Shown here: positions 62,593 to 64,000 of the stretch, one piece after another | Numbering within the stretch: position 1 is the first letter of the stretch | Layout of the letters: each line of letters begins with the position of its first letter | Source: Staphylococcus muscae | GTDB lineage: Bacteria; Bacillota; Bacilli; Staphylococcales; Staphylococcaceae | DNA: 64,000 nt | NCBI RefSeq assembly: GCF_003019275.1 | Contig: NZ_CP027848.1 | Location: 1,798,001-1,862,000 of the forward strand | Direction: 5' to 3' | Notes under the pieces: generated by a model | What the model saw: the letters and a program-made list of their open reading frames with translations, nothing else | What the model was told of the DNA's origin: nothing | The model's database searches: none | Made by a program: the position numbers and the translations under genes

Positions 62593-62933
62593 GTAATCGC
62601 CTCTACATTAACTTAATTTTCAACGTTTCTATCGTAGCACAAAAGGAATGGTTGTGCTACATTTCAAATTTTTGCTTTTGAGATTGAAATGATGATACAT
62701 TAGGTTCGTTGATTTTAAATAATAAATACATTACAAACGGAACATACGTTCTGTGGTAACTCTCTGGAATTACAATTCAAAAATTGAAACGATATGTTCA
62801 AAGAATTTTTAAAAAGTCCTACACATTGATACCATCGCTTTTTGATGCACTGTGCCAGCACGGTGATGTAATAGTTCAATATTTTTCCCTTCCCTTTATA
62901 GTACGAGTTAGGTATAATGAAGCACAGAATGTT

Positions 62934-62987
62934 GTATTCAAATAATACAACGCACACTACATATTGTGTTTTGTATTATTTGAATAC
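62934..62987. repeat. Perfect 17-bp inverted repeat around NrdR box
   Basis: GTATTCAAATAATACAA (62934-62950) and its exact reverse complement (62971-62987) enclose 20 nt that contain NrdR box 1. Confidence 0.9.
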
Positions 62988-63001
62988 ACTGCATATATCT
63001 T
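62954..63001 (+). promoter_or_regulatory. Tandem NrdR boxes
   Basis: ACACTACATATTGTGT (62954-62969) is a strong NrdR box. ACACTGCATATATCTT (62986-63001) is a weaker second one, 32 bp away (three helical turns), the usual spacing for NrdR. NrdR is an ATP/dATP-sensing repressor of ribonucleotide reductase genes. Confidence 0.8.
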
Positions 63002-63268
63002 ATTGCTGTGTAACGAATAAGATATTATGCATGAATCAAATTCAAAAAATTGAAGGCGTTCTAAGTACTTTATGATTTTTATTTTCATCATGAATTCTTA
63101 TGTACAAATTCTTTTTTATAGACAGGGAATGTATGTTCGTAATCAGAGTGTAATGAAATACATATCATGCTTTCTATTGGTAGGGATTTAGACATTATAA
63201 ATTGTACGCTTAGAAATCGATAAACGCTGACCCAAACATGGGGAGCGTGTGTGAAAGGTGGTTGTTTC

Positions 63269-63667
63269 ATGAGAGTGGTATATTATTCTTTTACTGGCAA
63301 TGTTAGACGATTTCTCAAACGCACAGAATTAAATAATTTATATGAGATAACAGAAATAAATGCCTCTGAACCAGTTTCAGAGCCATTTATTTTAGTTACA
63401 GGCACAATTGGATTTGGTGAAGTACCAACACCTGTGACGGAATTTTTAGCGGTGAATCATCATCTGCTAAAAGGTGTAGCAGCAAGTGGTAACCGTAATT
63501 GGGGCAATAACTTTGCCAAAGCAGGGGTCACAATTTCAGAAATGTATCAAGTACCGTTACTTATGAAATTTGAATTACACGGTACTTTGAAGGATACGTT
63601 AGAATTTAAGGAGAAGGTGGTTAATTTTGATGAAAGCTATGGAAGAGAAGCAATACAATCATATTGA
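63269..63667 (+). CDS. nrdI: NrdI flavodoxin, ribonucleotide reductase activator
   Basis: The 132-residue flavodoxin-like protein has [13 protein letters not shown], the FMN phosphate loop, [18 protein letters not shown] and [18 protein letters not shown]. It supplies oxidant to form the Mn-tyrosyl cofactor of NrdF in class Ib ribonucleotide reductase. ATG 63269 has AAAGGTGG upstream. Its end overlaps nrdE by 38 nt. Confidence 0.95.
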   Translation: MRVVYYSFTGNVRRFLKRTELNNLYEITEINASEPVSEPFILVTGTIGFGEVPTPVTEFLAVNHHLLKGVAASGNRNWGNNFAKAGVTISEMYQVPLLMKFELHGTLKDTLEFKEKVVNFDESYGREAIQSY

Positions 63668-64000
63668 GTTAAACAATGAAGTGACGAAAAGAAACGAGAA
63701 TGGCTTTTTTAATTTGGAGAAAGACCAAGAAGCATTGAATGTTTACTTGGAAGAGATTCATGACAAAACCGTCCACTTTGATAGCGAATTAGCCCGCCTT
63801 CATTTCTTAGTTGCAAATCAGTTCTACTACAATGTATTTAATGACTATACAGAAGAACAACTACAAGAGATTATTGACTTTGCGAATGGTTTGTCATTTA
63901 AGTTTGCGAGTTATATGTCTGCAAGTAAGTTTTTCAAAGATTATGCATTAAAAACAAATGATAAATCGCAATATCTAGAAAACTATCATCAACACGTAAC
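63630..64000 (+). CDS. nrdE: Class Ib ribonucleotide reductase alpha subunit, 3'-truncated by window edge
   Basis: The frame from ATG 63630 (AAGGAG upstream) runs off the window. The first 120 or so residues begin [20 protein letters not shown] and continue with [10 protein letters not shown] and [20 protein letters not shown], as in staphylococcal NrdE from memory. This is the N-terminal part only; the catalytic Cys residues lie beyond the window. It overlaps nrdI by 38 nt, so the two are translationally coupled, and nrdF is expected to follow. Confidence 0.93.
   Translation, partial: MKAMEEKQYNHIELNNEVTKRNENGFFNLEKDQEALNVYLEEIHDKTVHFDSELARLHFLVANQFYYNVFNDYTEEQLQEIIDFANGLSFKFASYMSASKFFKDYALKTNDKSQYLENYHQHV

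Larger units (their letters stand above)
62593..63268. other. 676-nt intergenic region before nrdI
   Basis: No gene with ribosome site was found on either strand. It holds a possible -10 (TATAAT 62913-62918), the NrdR boxes and flanking 17-bp inverted repeat at 62934-63001, and about 270 nt of leader before nrdI with no RNA family that I recognise. Confidence 0.6.

Noticed and set aside
62715..62957. 80-residue minus-strand frame in the region before nrdI
   Set aside because: There is no ribosome site, the composition looks random, and it crosses part of the inverted repeat with the NrdR site.
1..64000. CRISPR array, prophage, tRNA or rRNA genes, plasmid or SCC-type att sites
   Set aside because: I saw no regularly spaced repeats with spacers, no integrase or phage genes, no tRNA-like cloverleaf ending in CCA and no rRNA sequence.

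Overview
The window is low-GC Firmicute chromosome and almost certainly Staphylococcus. It carries mgrA, norA, uppP, the fruRKA operon, an mpfA-type CNNM protein, ltaS, queCDE under a preQ1 riboswitch, pabABC, opu, hisC, dtpT, queF and nrdIE, in an order close to the S. aureus core chromosome as I remember it. An NAD-dependent malate dehydrogenase of the LDH-like type, the lack of nagA after fruA, the lack of sae genes next to que, and a large glycosyltransferase array argue against S. aureus itself. A coagulase-variable animal species such as the S. intermedius group is plausible, but that is inference. I see no rRNA, tRNA, CRISPR array, phage or intact insertion sequence.

Layout. 1-9.9 kb: the end of a ThiF/MoeB-type gene, a YebC-family gene, a DUF985 cupin, DUF402, a LysR regulator with an MFS transporter, membrane proteins, a small lipoprotein, a GNAT acetyltransferase, a LOG-family hydrolase, a DUF188 protein and a repetitive coiled-coil protein. 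10-20.5 kb: uppP, mgrA, a COG0523 GTPase, an aldo/keto reductase, mdh with a cre site, a CPBP protease, norA, a two-domain teichoic-acid-type glycosyltransferase, ybaK and an unlisted 45-residue convergent ORF. 20.6-27.2 kb: fruR-fruK-fruA with a cre site inside the promoter, mpfA with an unusual leader, and a CsbB-like glycosyltransferase. 27.2-31.6 kb: an ABC exporter operon closed by its own TetR regulator, with palindromic operators in its promoter, then three minus-strand membrane or stress genes. 31.6-38 kb: queCDE behind the preQ1-I riboswitch, pabABC, and pxpBC. 38.5-45.1 kb: ltaS, a ZIP transporter, an ABC-F protein and recQ.

45.2-54.9 kb is the most unusual part. Four tandem paralogues lie here, all on the plus strand. 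The outer two (918 aa each) join a GT2 glycosyltransferase, a middle domain and a CDP-glycerol glycerophosphotransferase domain. The inner two (508 and 541 aa) keep only the GT2 and middle domains. Three of the four have nearly identical promoters at almost the same distance from the start codon, so each gene appears to be its own transcription unit. With the separate two-domain enzyme at 17.5 kb, the window holds five genes that look able to build or decorate a glycerol-phosphate surface polymer, besides ltaS.

55-64 kb: a two-gene compatible-solute ABC transporter with a fused permease/binding protein, hisC, a deoxyribonucleotidase-like gene, dtpT, queF with an EamA transporter, and the start of nrdIE. 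A NrdR box before nrdI sits in the loop of a perfect 17-bp inverted repeat. Coordinates use the start codon best supported by a Shine-Dalgarno sequence and by family alignment from memory; no searches were run.
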